From: Candidatus Microbacterium stercoravium
GTDB taxonomy: Bacteria; Actinomycetota; Actinomycetes; Actinomycetales; Microbacteriaceae
Assembly: GCA_019117025.1 (NCBI GenBank)
Contig: DXAM01000114.1
Location: forward strand, 1-35,388
Length of the DNA: 35,388 nucleotides
Direction of reading: 5' to 3'
The notes below the pieces were generated by a model. That model worked only from the letters and a program-made list of their open reading frames with translations. It made no database searches and was not told the origin of the DNA. Made by a program: the position numbers and the translations under genes. Shown here one piece after another: positions 1 to 8,807 of this stretch; positions within the stretch are counted from its first letter, which is position 1; each line of letters begins with the position of its first letter.

Positions 1-711
1 GACAGGCCCGCCGTCGACGAGCGCGGCGGCGTGTTCTGCTACGCGCTGACGGAGGACCGCTGGGTCATCGGCGGGGCGATCAACAACGGCGGCGTCGTGC
101 TCGACTGGGTGCGCAGCGAGCTGGCCGCGGGCGAAGCGGGCCTGTCCACGGCGCAGCTGCTCGACGAGGCGATGACGGTTCCCGCCGGATCCGGGGGACT
201 CGTGATGCTGCCGTACCTGCTCGGCGAGCGCGCGCCGCGGTGGGGCGGGGTGGCGCGCGGCGCCTACGTCGGCCTCACCCGCTCCCATCACCGGTCGCAC
301 CTCGTGCGCGCGGCGGTCGAGGGCGTCGCTCTGCAGCTGACGCTGGTCAAGGACGCGATGATCCAGGCGGGCTTCGACATCGACGAGATCCGGGCGACGG
401 GCGGCGTCATGAAGCACGAGATCTGGCGGCAGACGCTCGCCAGCGCGTTCGGGTCGGCGATCGGATTCCCCGAATCGGCGGAGGGATCCGGCTTCGGCGC
501 GGCGCTGCTCGGCATGGAGGCGCTCGGCATCATCGAATCGATCGACGTCGCCGCCGACATGGTGCCGATCGAGGGGATCACCCTGCCCACGGCGGCCGAC
601 GAGGGCGTGTACGCCGAACTGCTGCCGGTGTTCGAGGAGCTCTTCGACGTGCTGCTGCCCGCGAACGAGGCGCTGCAGGAGATCGCGAGCCGGCTGCCGC
701 TCACGCACTGA
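1..711 (+). CDS. gntK: Gluconokinase, FGGY family (5'-truncated by window edge)
   Basis: The reading frame is open from base 1, so the true start lies left of the window; 236 residues remain. The part seen is the C-terminal actin-like lobe of an FGGY carbohydrate kinase. It has a FCYALTEDRWVIGGAINNGG stretch typical of gluconokinases, the PYLLGERAPRW segment, and a GGVMKHEIWRQ segment near the nucleotide-binding end. Family knowledge: it phosphorylates gluconate to 6-phosphogluconate with ATP in the cytoplasm, feeding the pentose phosphate pathway. gnd, the next enzyme on 6-phosphogluconate, is in the window but 19 kb away and on the other strand. Xylulokinase or another FGGY kinase is less likely but cannot be excluded without the N-terminal half. 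Confidence 0.8.
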   Translation, partial: DRPAVDERGGVFCYALTEDRWVIGGAINNGGVVLDWVRSELAAGEAGLSTAQLLDEAMTVPAGSGGLVMLPYLLGERAPRWGGVARGAYVGLTRSHHRSHLVRAAVEGVALQLTLVKDAMIQAGFDIDEIRATGGVMKHEIWRQTLASAFGSAIGFPESAEGSGFGAALLGMEALGIIESIDVAADMVPIEGITLPTAADEGVYAELLPVFEELFDVLLPANEALQEIASRLPLTH

Positions 712-769
712 CGCTCTCGGGATCCGCCGCAACGCGAGCCGGATCCGCGGGGCGCCTGCGCCGCTGGTG

Positions 770-775
770 CATACT
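770..775 (+). promoter_or_regulatory. -10 hexamer (CATACT) of the PBP gene, leaderless
   Basis: CATACT ends 7 bases before GTG 782. The expected transcription start is at or next to the G of the start codon, and there is no room for a ribosome binding site. It helps choose GTG 782 over the upstream in-frame GTG at 767, which would lie inside the promoter. Confidence 0.5.
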
Positions 776-781
776 GTCCCG

Positions 782-2623
782 GTGTCCGCAACCCGCCGCA
801 GCGCCCCGTTCGCCATCGTCGTCGTGCTGGCCGCCGGTCTCACGGCCTGTTCGCCCGCGGAGGGCCTCGACCGTGCGGTCGATGATTTCGTCGCGAGCAT
901 CGAAGACCACTCGCTGAGCGGGTTCTCCGGGGCCGCCGAGGCCCTGTCCGCGTTCGACGTCGAGGTGACGGCGGCCGAGCCCGAGCTCGAGGGCGACACT
1001 GCGGCGGTCGACCTCGACGTGGCGTGGGACATCGATGGCAATACATGGGAGTACCGCGTGAGCGTCGATTTCACGCGCACCGACGAGACCTGGGCGACGT
1101 CGGCGACCGCGACGGAGATCGTCGAGGGGCTCGACGGCGAGGAGATCGTGGAGATCTCCTCCGACTACCCGGAGCGCGCCGACATCACGGGCGCGGACGG
1201 CGAGGAGATCGTGACCGAGCGCCCCGTCGCGCGGTTCGGACTCGACAAGAGCTGGATCGCCCTCGCCGAGGTCGAGGGATCCGCGTTCCGCATCGGCAAC
1301 GCCCTCGGCATCGACGCGGATGCGTTCGCCGCGCGCGCGGTGGCGGCGGGCGAGGAGGCCTTCGTCGAGGCGATCGTGCTGCGGCCGGAGGATCAGGACC
1401 GCGCGACATCCGACTTCTACGCGGTTCCGGGTGCGCGCGCGATCGACGACACGATGCTGCTCGCCCCGACGCGCACGTTCGCCCGCGACCTGCTGGGCAC
1501 GGTCGGCGAGGCGACCGCCGAGGTGATCGAGCAGTCGGACGGCGACATCGGAGCGGGCGATGTCGTGGGCTTCTCGGGCCTGCAGAAGTCCTACGACGCG
1601 CGCCTGCGCGGCGCGCCCGCGATCGCCGTCGAGGCGGTCGCGGGCGAGGAGCGCAGGACGCTCGCCGAGTGGGATGGCGAGGCGGGGGAGCCGCTGCGGA
1701 CCACGCTCGACGTCGACCTGCAGAAGAAGGCCGATCGCGTGCTCGCGAAGGCCGAGGGATCCGCCTCCCTCGTCGCGATCCGTCCGTCGACGGGGGAGAT
1801 CCTCGCGGCTGCGGACTCGGCGGAGCACGAGACGGCGAACGCGTCGACGGCCGGCCAGTACGCGCCGGGGTCCACGTTCAAGGTCGTCACGGCCCTCGCC
1901 CTGCTGCGCGCGGGCATGTCTCCGGACGACCCGGTCGCGTGCGAGAAGAAGCTGACGGTCGACGGCTTCGCGTTCCACAACGTGCCCGGCTATCCGTCGG
2001 ACGAGACCGGCGACATCTCGCTGAGCGATGCGATCGCGCATTCCTGCAACACCGCGATGGTCGCGCAGCGCGACTTGATCGACGACGGGGCGCTGCAGGA
2101 CGCGGCCGCCTCGCTCGGGCTCGGCGCCGAAGCCGACCTCGGCGTGCCGGCGTTCATCGGCGAGGTGCCGGACGCCGAGAGCGAGACCGAGCACGCCGCC
2201 GACCTGATCGGGCAGGGCCGGGTGCTGGCGAGTCCGCTCGCGATGGCGACCGTCGCGGCATCGATCTCCGCGGAGCGCACCGTCACGCCACGGCTCATCG
2301 ACGGCGAGGACGACGACGAGGACGGCGACGAATCGACGGCCGCGGGCGCCGATCCTCTGACGGCCGACGAGGCGACCGCGCTGCGCAGGATGATGCGCGC
2401 CGCCGTGACCGACGGATCCGCCTCGGTGCTGAAGAAGGTCGACCCGCCCGTCGCTGCGAAGACGGGCACGGCCGAGTACGGCGAGCGCGGTGACGACGGA
2501 GAATATCCGACGCATGCGTGGCTGATCGCGACGCAGGGCGACCTCGCGGTGGCGGTCTTCGTCGAAGACGGCGACGGCGGCGGTGCCACGGCGGGGCCCC
2601 TGGCGCGCGATTTCCTCAGCTGA
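782..2623 (+). CDS. Penicillin-binding lipoprotein (transpeptidase)
   Basis: This 613-residue protein has a lipoprotein signal: two arginines (5-6), a hydrophobic core, and lipobox LTAC with Cys23 as the lipidated residue. Residues about 24-140 resemble the NTF2-like MecA_N domain, about 150-300 the PBP dimerisation domain, and the rest is the transpeptidase domain. All three catalytic motifs are present: STFK (nucleophile Ser364, Lys367), SCN (Ser421) and KTG (560-562). It should cross-link peptidoglycan outside the membrane. Length and layout match the actinobacterial PBP-lipo group (compare Mycobacterium Rv2864c). The loop around residues 504-513 is a run of Asp/Glu. Start GTG 782 gives a proper signal peptide; GTG 767 would add five residues. 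It sits alone between gntK and metG with its own promoter. Confidence 0.87.
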   Translation: MSATRRSAPFAIVVVLAAGLTACSPAEGLDRAVDDFVASIEDHSLSGFSGAAEALSAFDVEVTAAEPELEGDTAAVDLDVAWDIDGNTWEYRVSVDFTRTDETWATSATATEIVEGLDGEEIVEISSDYPERADITGADGEEIVTERPVARFGLDKSWIALAEVEGSAFRIGNALGIDADAFAARAVAAGEEAFVEAIVLRPEDQDRATSDFYAVPGARAIDDTMLLAPTRTFARDLLGTVGEATAEVIEQSDGDIGAGDVVGFSGLQKSYDARLRGAPAIAVEAVAGEERRTLAEWDGEAGEPLRTTLDVDLQKKADRVLAKAEGSASLVAIRPSTGEILAAADSAEHETANASTAGQYAPGSTFKVVTALALLRAGMSPDDPVACEKKLTVDGFAFHNVPGYPSDETGDISLSDAIAHSCNTAMVAQRDLIDDGALQDAAASLGLGAEADLGVPAFIGEVPDAESETEHAADLIGQGRVLASPLAMATVAASISAERTVTPRLIDGEDDDEDGDESTAAGADPLTADEATALRRMMRAAVTDGSASVLKKVDPPVAAKTGTAEYGERGDDGEYPTHAWLIATQGDLAVAVFVEDGDGGGATAGPLARDFLS

Positions 2624-2679
2624 GAGCGCGGCCGCCGTTCCCGAGCCGGGCGCCGACGAAACATTCGGTCATGCGCGCC

Positions 2680-2685
2680 TAGACT
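2680..2685 (+). promoter_or_regulatory. -10 hexamer (TAGACT) of metG, leaderless
   Basis: TAGACT ends 8 bases before GTG 2693. No ribosome binding site lies between, and the ATG at 2691 is out of frame and followed at once by TGA. A leaderless metG mRNA starting at or near GTG 2693 is the simplest reading. No good -35 is seen. Confidence 0.55.
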
Positions 2686-2692
2686 GGAGCAT

Positions 2693-4258
2693 GTGACTTC
2701 AGGCGGTTCGTTCTACATCACCACGCCCATCTACTACCCGAGCGATGTGCCCCACATCGGGCACGGGTACACGACGGTGGCGGTCGACGCGCTCGCGCGC
2801 TGGCACCGGCAGGCGGGTGATGACACCTGGATGCTCACCGGAACCGACGAGCACGGTCAGAAGATGATGCGCGCTGCCGCCGCGAACGGCGTGAGCCCGC
2901 AGGACTGGGTCGACAAGCTCGTCGCCGAGGAGTGGTTCCCGCTCCTCGAGACGCTCGACGTCGCCAACGACGACTTCATCCGCACGACGCAGGAGCGCCA
3001 CGAAGAATCGGTGAAGGCGTTCATCCAGGCGATCTACGAGCGCGGGCACATCTATGCGGGCGAGTACGAGGCCCTGTACTGCGTGGGCTGTGAGGAGTTC
3101 AAGCCCGACAGCGAGATCGTCGACGGCACGGGCGCGTTCGAGGGGCTCAAGGTCTGCGCGATCCACTCGAAGCCGCTCGAGCTGCTGCACGAGAAGAACT
3201 ACTTCTTCAAGCTCAGCGAGTTCGCAGACCGCCTGCTCGAGCTGTACCGCACCCAGCCCGACTTCGTGCAGCCCGAATCGGCCCGCAACGAGGTCATCGC
3301 TTTCGTGCAGCAGGGGCTCAAGGACCTGTCGATCTCGCGCAGCGCCTTCGACTGGGGCATTCCCGTGCCGTGGGATTCGTCGCACGTCATATACGTGTGG
3401 GTCGATGCGCTGCTCAACTACGCGACGGCGATCGGGTACGGCGCCGATGAGCAGAACTTCGAGCGCCGCTGGCCCGGTTACCACGTTGTGGGCAAGGACA
3501 TCCTGCGCTTCCACGCCGTGATCTGGCCCGCCATGCTCATGGCGGCCGGGCTCGAGGTGCCGCGCGGCGTGTTCGCGCACGGGTGGCTGCTCGTCGGCGG
3601 CGAGAAGATGTCGAAGTCGAAGGCCACGGGCATCGCGCCGCACACGCTCGTCGATACCTTCGGTTCCGACGCCTACCGCTTCTATTTCCTCTCCGCGATC
3701 GCGTTCGGGCAGGACGGCTCGTTCTCCTGGGAGGACATGGTCGCGCGCTACCACGCGGAGCTCGCGAACGGCTTCGGCAACCTCGCCTCGCGCTCGATCG
3801 CGATGACGGCGAAGTACTTCGGCGGATCCGTGCCCGAGCCCGGCGAGTACGAAGAAGCCGATCTCGAGATCCAGCGCCTCGTCTCCGCCGCGGCGGCGAA
3901 CGCCGACCAGGCGATCGAGCGCTTCCGCATCGACCAGGCGATCGATGAGATCTGGACGATCGTCGATGCGCTCAACGGCTACATCACCGAGGCCGAGCCG
4001 TGGGTGCTCGCGAAGGACGACGCGAAGCGCGACCGCCTCGCCACGGTGATCTACACGTGCCTCGAGGGCCTGCGCGCGCTCGCCGTGCTGCTGTCGCCGA
4101 TCATGCCCGAGTCCACGGCGAAGCTGTGGGCGGCGCTCGGTGCGCCGGGCGAGGTCACGGCACAGCCCGTGCGCGAGGCGGGCGCGTGGGGTCAGCTCGC
4201 GCCCGGCACCGCGACGACGAAGCTCGCCCCCCTGTTCCCCCGCATCGAAGAAGAGTGA
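2693..4258 (+). CDS. metG: Methionyl-tRNA synthetase
   Basis: This 521-residue class I aminoacyl-tRNA synthetase charges tRNA-Met with methionine in the cytoplasm. The ATP-binding HIGH motif is at residues 21-24 (PHIGHGY) and KMSKS at 305-309 (GGEKMSKSKATG). A CVGC pair with a later VCAIH lies in the connective insert and may form a single zinc knuckle. Length fits the short actinobacterial form without a C-terminal tRNA-binding extension. The start is GTG; the preceding ATG (2691) is out of frame. The stop overlaps the tatD start by one base (TGATG), so metG and tatD are probably co-transcribed, as in other Actinobacteria. Confidence 0.96.
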   Translation: MTSGGSFYITTPIYYPSDVPHIGHGYTTVAVDALARWHRQAGDDTWMLTGTDEHGQKMMRAAAANGVSPQDWVDKLVAEEWFPLLETLDVANDDFIRTTQERHEESVKAFIQAIYERGHIYAGEYEALYCVGCEEFKPDSEIVDGTGAFEGLKVCAIHSKPLELLHEKNYFFKLSEFADRLLELYRTQPDFVQPESARNEVIAFVQQGLKDLSISRSAFDWGIPVPWDSSHVIYVWVDALLNYATAIGYGADEQNFERRWPGYHVVGKDILRFHAVIWPAMLMAAGLEVPRGVFAHGWLLVGGEKMSKSKATGIAPHTLVDTFGSDAYRFYFLSAIAFGQDGSFSWEDMVARYHAELANGFGNLASRSIAMTAKYFGGSVPEPGEYEEADLEIQRLVSAAAANADQAIERFRIDQAIDEIWTIVDALNGYITEAEPWVLAKDDAKRDRLATVIYTCLEGLRALAVLLSPIMPESTAKLWAALGAPGEVTAQPVREAGAWGQLAPGTATTKLAPLFPRIEEE

Positions 4259-5133
4259 TGGCCGAGACGTACGTGAAGGAGCGTGAGAAGAAGGGCCGCA
4301 AGGACCTCACGCACCCGGAGGAGCCCGTACCGCTCGCGGTGCCGGTGTACGACAACCATTGCCACCTCGACATCGACGACGGCGAGGATCCCCTCGGCCT
4401 CGCCGAGCAGCTGGCGCGCGCCGAGCGCGCCGGAATCGCGGGCGTCGTGCAGTCGTCGGGCGACATCGAATCGTCGCGATGGGCGGTCGCGGCCGCAGAG
4501 CGGGATCCGCGCGTGCTCGCCGCGGTCGCGATCCACCCGAACGATGCGCCGATCTATGCGTCGGAGGGGCGGCTCGACGAGGCCATCGCGGTGATCGACG
4601 AGCTCGCCGCGCACCCGCGCACCCGCGCGATCGGCGAGACGGGCCTCGATTACTTCCGCACCGGCGAAGACGGACACGCGGTGCAGATGGCGTCGTTCGA
4701 AGCGCATATCGCGATGGCGACGTCGCACGGCCTGGCCATGCAGATCCACGACCGCGATGCCCACCGCGACGTGCTCGACACGCTCGTGCGCGTCGGAGCG
4801 CCGGAGAAGACCGTGTTCCACTGCTTCTCAGGCGATGCCGAGATGGCGCGCGAGGCGGCGGACCACGGGTACTGGCTGTCGTTCGCGGGCAACATCACCT
4901 TCAAGAACGCGCAGAACCTGCGCGACGCGCTCGCCGTGACGCCGCGCGAGCGGATCCTCGTCGAGACCGACGCGCCGTTCCTCACGCCGGTGCCGCACCG
5001 CGGGCGGCCGAACGCGCCGTACCTCGTTCCGCTCACGATGCGCTTCATGGCGGCGGAGCTCGGCGCCGACCTCGACGAGCTCTGCGCCCAGGTCGCCGCC
5101 AACACCCTCGAGGTCTACGGCTCTTTCTCCTGA
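4258..5133 (+). CDS. tatD: TatD-family metal-dependent deoxyribonuclease
   Basis: This 291-residue TIM-barrel hydrolase carries the TatD metal-ligand set: His34-x-His36 (DNHCHLDID), Glu in GETGLDYFR, His in QIHDRDAH, His in FHCFSGD and Asp in ETDAPFLTP. TatD proteins are cytoplasmic Mg-dependent 3'-5' exonucleases linked to DNA quality control. The first 25 residues are highly charged (KEREKKGRKD) and precede the conserved core, an extension relative to short family members. ATG 4258 shares its A with the metG stop codon, so translation is probably coupled. A 61-base palindromic repeat begins inside its stop codon. Confidence 0.92.
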   Translation: MAETYVKEREKKGRKDLTHPEEPVPLAVPVYDNHCHLDIDDGEDPLGLAEQLARAERAGIAGVVQSSGDIESSRWAVAAAERDPRVLAAVAIHPNDAPIYASEGRLDEAIAVIDELAAHPRTRAIGETGLDYFRTGEDGHAVQMASFEAHIAMATSHGLAMQIHDRDAHRDVLDTLVRVGAPEKTVFHCFSGDAEMAREAADHGYWLSFAGNITFKNAQNLRDALAVTPRERILVETDAPFLTPVPHRGRPNAPYLVPLTMRFMAAELGADLDELCAQVAANTLEVYGSFS

Positions 5134-5192
5134 CCGTGTCCCATCTGGTGCGGGAATGCTGCCGTCTTTCCGACCTGAAGGGGGACACGGTC
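5132..5192. repeat. Palindromic intergenic repeat, copy 1
   Basis: Perfect 11-base arms (5132-5142 GACCGTGTCCC and 5182-5192) enclose a 39-base centre. An inner stem can form: GGT 5147-5149 with ACC 5173-5175, a bulged G at 5150, then 5151-5156 with 5167-5172. The total length is 61 bases. A second 61-base copy is at 33306-33366 with the same outer arms and about 46 of 61 bases matching by eye. The left arm starts in the tatD stop codon. There is no T-tract, so it is not a classic intrinsic terminator. It resembles a REP-type dispersed element. Confidence 0.7.
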
Positions 5193-5230
5193 GCAGGGAA
5201 CTCGGGGAGCGGGGTGAGATGATGGCGCAC

Positions 5231-6085
5231 ATGACCTCTGTTCGCCTGCTGGGCGCCGCCGACATCCGCCGCCTGGCCGCCGAGCTCGACGTCACGCCGA
5301 CGAAGAAGCTCGGGCAGAACTTCGTCGTCGACGCGAACACGGTGCGCAAGATCGTGAACGTCGCACGCGTGACCCCCGACGATCGCGTCGTCGAGATCGG
5401 GCCGGGGCTCGGATCCCTGACGCTCGCCGTGCTCGCCGCGGGCGCGAGCGTCACGGCCGTCGAGATCGACCATCGGCTCGCCGCGCGCCTGGCGCAGACG
5501 GCCGCCGAACAGGGGGTGCCGGACGGCGCGCTCACGGTGATCGAGCACGACGCGATGACCGTGACCGACCTCCCGGGCGACCCCGACGTGCTCGTCGCGA
5601 ACCTGCCGTACAACATCTCGGTGCCCGTTCTGCTGCACTTCATGGAGACGTTCCCCGGGCTCGCGCGCGGCGTCGTCATGGTGCAGGCCGAGGTCGGCGA
5701 GCGCCTCGCCGCGGTGCCCGGATCGAAGATCTACGGCGCACCGAGCGCGAAGGCCGCCTGGTACGGATCCTGGCGGCTCGCGGGAACGGTCTCCCGCCAG
5801 GTGTTCTGGCCCGTGCCGAACGTCGACAGCATTCTCGTCGGATTCGACCGCGCCGAAACGCCGATGGGCACGGAGGAGGACCGCCGCGAGACCTTCCGGA
5901 TCATCGACCTCGCCTTCCAGCAGCGGCGCAAGATGCTGCGCCAGGCGCTCTCGCGCGAGCTGGGCGGATCCGCACAGGCGAGCGAGCTGCTCGAGGCGGC
6001 CGGCGTGGCGCCGACCGCGCGCGGCGAGTCGCTCGATACCGCGGCGTTCCTGCGGATTTCACGCGCGGTGCGCGCCGCCCGGTAG
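5231..6085 (+). CDS. rsmA: 16S rRNA (adenine1518/1519-N6)-dimethyltransferase
   Basis: RsmA (KsgA) dimethylates two adjacent adenines in helix 45 of 16S rRNA late in small-subunit assembly, using S-adenosylmethionine. Visible motifs are KKLGQNFVVD near the N-terminus, the SAM-binding VVEIGPGLGSLTL, and the target-base motif NLPY at residues 124-127. With the chosen start it has 284 residues, a normal length. The start is uncertain: in-frame ATGs at 5219, 5222 and 5231 are all possible, and the GGGG/GAG-rich stretch before them is only a weak ribosome binding site. I took the shortest because it begins just before the conserved core. It follows tatD across the palindromic repeat, in the usual actinobacterial order but without the rpf gene often found between them. 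Confidence 0.93.
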   Translation: MTSVRLLGAADIRRLAAELDVTPTKKLGQNFVVDANTVRKIVNVARVTPDDRVVEIGPGLGSLTLAVLAAGASVTAVEIDHRLAARLAQTAAEQGVPDGALTVIEHDAMTVTDLPGDPDVLVANLPYNISVPVLLHFMETFPGLARGVVMVQAEVGERLAAVPGSKIYGAPSAKAAWYGSWRLAGTVSRQVFWPVPNVDSILVGFDRAETPMGTEEDRRETFRIIDLAFQQRRKMLRQALSRELGGSAQASELLEAAGVAPTARGESLDTAAFLRISRAVRAAR

Positions 6086-6088
6086 CCT
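6083..6088 (+). promoter_or_regulatory. -10 hexamer (TAGCCT) of the aldo/keto reductase, inside the rsmA stop
   Basis: TAGCCT begins with the rsmA TAG stop codon (6083-6085) and ends 7 bases before GTG 6095. This predicts a leaderless transcript and gives the downstream operon its own promoter at the very end of rsmA. Confidence 0.5.
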
Positions 6089-6094
6089 GAAAGC

Positions 6095-7156
6095 GTGACT
6101 ACCTCACCGCGCTTCCACTCCCGCCCTCTCGCCGACCTCAACCGCCCGTACGCTGCGGCGGACGACCGGTACGACGCGTTCGAGTACCGTCAGGTGGGCG
6201 CATCGGGGCTGTACCTGCCGCCGATCTCGCTCGGCCTGTGGTGGAACTTCGGCGACAACATCCCGATGGACAACCAGCGCGCACTGCTGCGCCACGCGTT
6301 CGACCGCGGCATCACGCACTTCGACCTCGCGAACAACTACGGTCCGCCCTACGGCTCGGCCGAGAAGAACTTCGGTCGCATCTACCGCGAAGACCTCGCG
6401 CCGTACCGCGATGAGCTCATCATCTCGTCGAAGGCCGGGTACGACATGTGGCGCGGTCCGTACGGCGATTGGGCGTCGCGCAAGTACATCGTGGCGAGCG
6501 CCGAGCGGTCGCTCCGGTCGATGAACCTCGACTACGTCGACATCTTCTACTCGCACCGTCCGGATCCGGTCACGCCGATCGAGGAGACGATCGGCGCGCT
6601 CGACGCGCTCGTGAAGCAGGGAAAGGCGCTGTACGTCGGCATCTCGTCGTACTCGGCCGAGCAGACGCTCGAGGCGAAGGCGATCGCCCGCAGCCTCGGC
6701 ACGCCGCTCGTGATCCACCAGCCGTCGTACTCGATCATCAACCGCTGGATCGAGGGCGGGCTGACCGACGCGCTGCGCCAGGAGGGCATGGGGGCGATCG
6801 CCTTCGTTCCGCTCGCGCAGGGCGTGCTGACCAACAAGTACCTCGGCGACGGCGCGGCCGAGCGGGCGCAGCAGCGCGGATCCCTCGGGGGCACGCGCGT
6901 GACGCCCGCGGCGCGGGAGCAGCTGCGCACGCTCGACGCCCTGGCGAGGCAGCGCGGGCAGACGCTCGCGCAGATGGCGCTGCAGTGGGTGCTGCGGGAC
7001 GGCGTGGTCACGAGCGCTCTGATCGGCGCGAGCCGGCCCGATCAGATCGATGAGAACGTGCGCGCGCTCGAGGGCGCCGCCTTCGACGCCGAGGAGTGCG
7101 AGATCATCGACCGCGCGGCCGAGCTCATCGGCGAAGACTTCTGGGAGTCCGAGTGA
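6095..7156 (+). CDS. Aldo/keto reductase, YghZ/Gpr type (L-glyceraldehyde-3-phosphate reductase-like)
   Basis: This 353-residue (alpha/beta)8 NADPH-dependent reductase has the full catalytic tetrad: Asp77 and Tyr82 (DLANNYG), Lys113 (SSKAGYD) and His154 (YSHRPD). The segments [24 protein letters not shown] and [11 protein letters not shown] are typical of the YghZ/Gpr subgroup, which reduces L-glyceraldehyde 3-phosphate and methylglyoxal. The subgroup call is from recognition; the exact substrate is inferred. The gene is an insertion between rsmA and ispE relative to the usual actinobacterial order. Its stop overlaps the ispE GTG by four bases, so it leads an operon with ispE and pxpA-pxpBC. 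Start GTG is set by the -10 hexamer 7 bases upstream. Confidence 0.88.
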   Translation: MTTSPRFHSRPLADLNRPYAAADDRYDAFEYRQVGASGLYLPPISLGLWWNFGDNIPMDNQRALLRHAFDRGITHFDLANNYGPPYGSAEKNFGRIYREDLAPYRDELIISSKAGYDMWRGPYGDWASRKYIVASAERSLRSMNLDYVDIFYSHRPDPVTPIEETIGALDALVKQGKALYVGISSYSAEQTLEAKAIARSLGTPLVIHQPSYSIINRWIEGGLTDALRQEGMGAIAFVPLAQGVLTNKYLGDGAAERAQQRGSLGGTRVTPAAREQLRTLDALARQRGQTLAQMALQWVLRDGVVTSALIGASRPDQIDENVRALEGAAFDAEECEIIDRAAELIGEDFWESE

Positions 7157-8058
7157 CGCTCGTCGAAGAGTTCCCCGATGTCCGCGTGCGCGCACCGGCC
7201 AAGATCAACGTGTTCCTCGAGGTCGGGCCGCGCGCCGACGACGGCTACCACGAGCTGGCGACCGCGTTCCAGGCGGTGAGCCTGTTCGAAGACCTCATCG
7301 CGAGCCACTCCGACGGATTCTCGCTCTCGATCACGGGGCCGATCGATACGTCGAGGGTGCCCACCGACGAGTCGAACCTCGCGCTGCGCGCCGCCCGCCT
7401 GCTCGCCGAGCACGCCGGGTACGGCGGCGGCGTGCACATCGACATCCGCAAGGAGGCGCCGGTCGCGGGCGGCATGGGCGGCGGATCCGCCGATGCGGCG
7501 GCCGCCCTGGTGGCGTGCGACGCGCTGTGGGGCACGGGGCTGTCCGCGCGCGAGCTGCAGAGCCTGGCGGCGCGTCTCGGCGCCGATGTGCCGTTCGCCC
7601 TCATGGGCGGCACCGCGATCGGCACGGGCCGCGGCGATGCGCTGAACCCCGCGCTCGCCCGCGGCCGGTTCGAGTGGGTGATCGTGCCGAACGCGCTCGG
7701 CATGTCGACGCCCGACGTGTACCGCGAGTTCGACCGCCAGGCCGAGCCCGCGACGACGCCGGCCGTGCCGACCGAGGTGCTCCACGCGCTGCGGGCCGGC
7801 GACGCGCGCATGCTGGCCGAGGTGCTGCACAACGATCTGCAGGCACCGGCGCTGCGCATGCGCCCCGACCTCGCCGAGGTGCTCGAGTTCGGCGAGACGA
7901 ACGGGGCCCTCGCGGGCATCGTCTCGGGATCCGGGCCCACGCTCGCGTTCCTCGCCGAGAGCCGCATCGAGGCGAGATCGCTGCAGCAGAGCTTGGAGCG
8001 CGCCGGCCACGAGGCCCTCACGGTCTACGGTCCGGTCCACGGGGCGCGCATCGTCTGA
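7153..8058 (+). CDS. ispE: 4-diphosphocytidyl-2-C-methyl-D-erythritol kinase
   Basis: IspE is the fourth enzyme of the non-mevalonate (MEP) isoprenoid pathway: it phosphorylates CDP-methylerythritol with ATP. This 301-residue GHMP-family kinase shows the N-terminal [13 protein letters not shown] segment with its conserved Lys-Ile-Asn, the ATP-binding loop [17 protein letters not shown], and the C-terminal VSGSGPT motif. GTG 7153 overlaps the preceding stop (GTGA), with GGAG about 6 bases upstream; an earlier in-frame start would overlap the reductase far more. The stop overlaps the pxpA start by one base (TGATG). This places an essential lipid-precursor gene in one transcript with a carbonyl reductase and 5-oxoprolinase genes. 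Confidence 0.95.
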   Translation: MTLVEEFPDVRVRAPAKINVFLEVGPRADDGYHELATAFQAVSLFEDLIASHSDGFSLSITGPIDTSRVPTDESNLALRAARLLAEHAGYGGGVHIDIRKEAPVAGGMGGGSADAAAALVACDALWGTGLSARELQSLAARLGADVPFALMGGTAIGTGRGDALNPALARGRFEWVIVPNALGMSTPDVYREFDRQAEPATTPAVPTEVLHALRAGDARMLAEVLHNDLQAPALRMRPDLAEVLEFGETNGALAGIVSGSGPTLAFLAESRIEARSLQQSLERAGHEALTVYGPVHGARIV

Positions 8059-8807
8059 TGGACCTCAACAGCGACGTCGGCGAGTCCTTCGGCCCGTGGC
8101 CGATGGGCGACGACGCTGCGATGCTCCGACACGTGACGAGCGCCAACATCGCGTGCGGGTTCCATGCGGGGGATCCCTCGGGCATCGCCCGCACGTGCCG
8201 CTCGGCCGTCGACTCGGGCGTCGCGATCGGCGCCCACGTCGGCTATCGCGATCTCGCCGGCTTCGGTCGGCGCTTCGTCGACTGCTCCGACGCGGAGCTC
8301 GCCGACGACATCGTCTACCAGATCGGCGCGCTCCAGGCGCTCGCCCGTCGTGAGGGCGCCGCGGTGCGCTACGTGAAGCCGCACGGCGCGCTCTACAACG
8401 CGATCGTGGGCCACCCCGGTCACGCGGGGGCGGTCGTCGACGCGGTCGCGTCGGTCGATCCCTCGCTCGCTCTGCTCGCACTGCCCGGATCCGTGGTCCT
8501 CGACCTCGCGGAGCGGCGCGGGATCCGCGGCGTGCGCGAGGCGTTCGCCGACCGCGGCTACCTGCCCGACGGGCGGCTCGTGCCGCGCGGCGACCCGGGC
8601 GCCGTGATCGTCGATGCCGGGATCGCCGCGCAGCGCGCGGTGCGCCTGGCCGAAGAGGGCGTGATCGAGGCCATCGACGGATCCCTCATCGCGGTCGACG
8701 CCGCGAGCGTGTGCCTGCACGGCGACACCCCGGGTGCGACCGCGATGGCCTCGTCGGTGCGCGCCGGCCTCGAGCACGCGGGGGTCGAGCTGCGGAGCTT
8801 CGCGTGA
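8058..8807 (+). CDS. pxpA: 5-oxoprolinase subunit A (LamB/YcsF family)
   Basis: This 249-residue protein starts with [19 protein letters not shown], the family signature, followed by [11 protein letters not shown] and VKPHGALYN, all typical of PxpA. Together with PxpB and PxpC it forms the ATP-dependent 5-oxoprolinase that opens pyroglutamate to glutamate, clearing a damage product formed from glutamine or glutamate. ATG 8058 overlaps the ispE stop by one base, and its own TGA overlaps the next GTG (GTGA), so translation of the three genes is coupled. No separate ribosome binding site is visible. Confidence 0.93.
   Translation: MDLNSDVGESFGPWPMGDDAAMLRHVTSANIACGFHAGDPSGIARTCRSAVDSGVAIGAHVGYRDLAGFGRRFVDCSDAELADDIVYQIGALQALARREGAAVRYVKPHGALYNAIVGHPGHAGAVVDAVASVDPSLALLALPGSVVLDLAERRGIRGVREAFADRGYLPDGRLVPRGDPGAVIVDAGIAAQRAVRLAEEGVIEAIDGSLIAVDAASVCLHGDTPGATAMASSVRAGLEHAGVELRSFA

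Noticed and set aside
767..781. GTG 767 as the start of the penicillin-binding lipoprotein
   Set aside because: It lies inside the likely -10 region and adds residues before the signal peptide without a ribosome site; GTG 782 fits better.
2691..2695. ATG 2691 as the metG start
   Set aside because: It is out of frame with metG and is followed at once by TGA.
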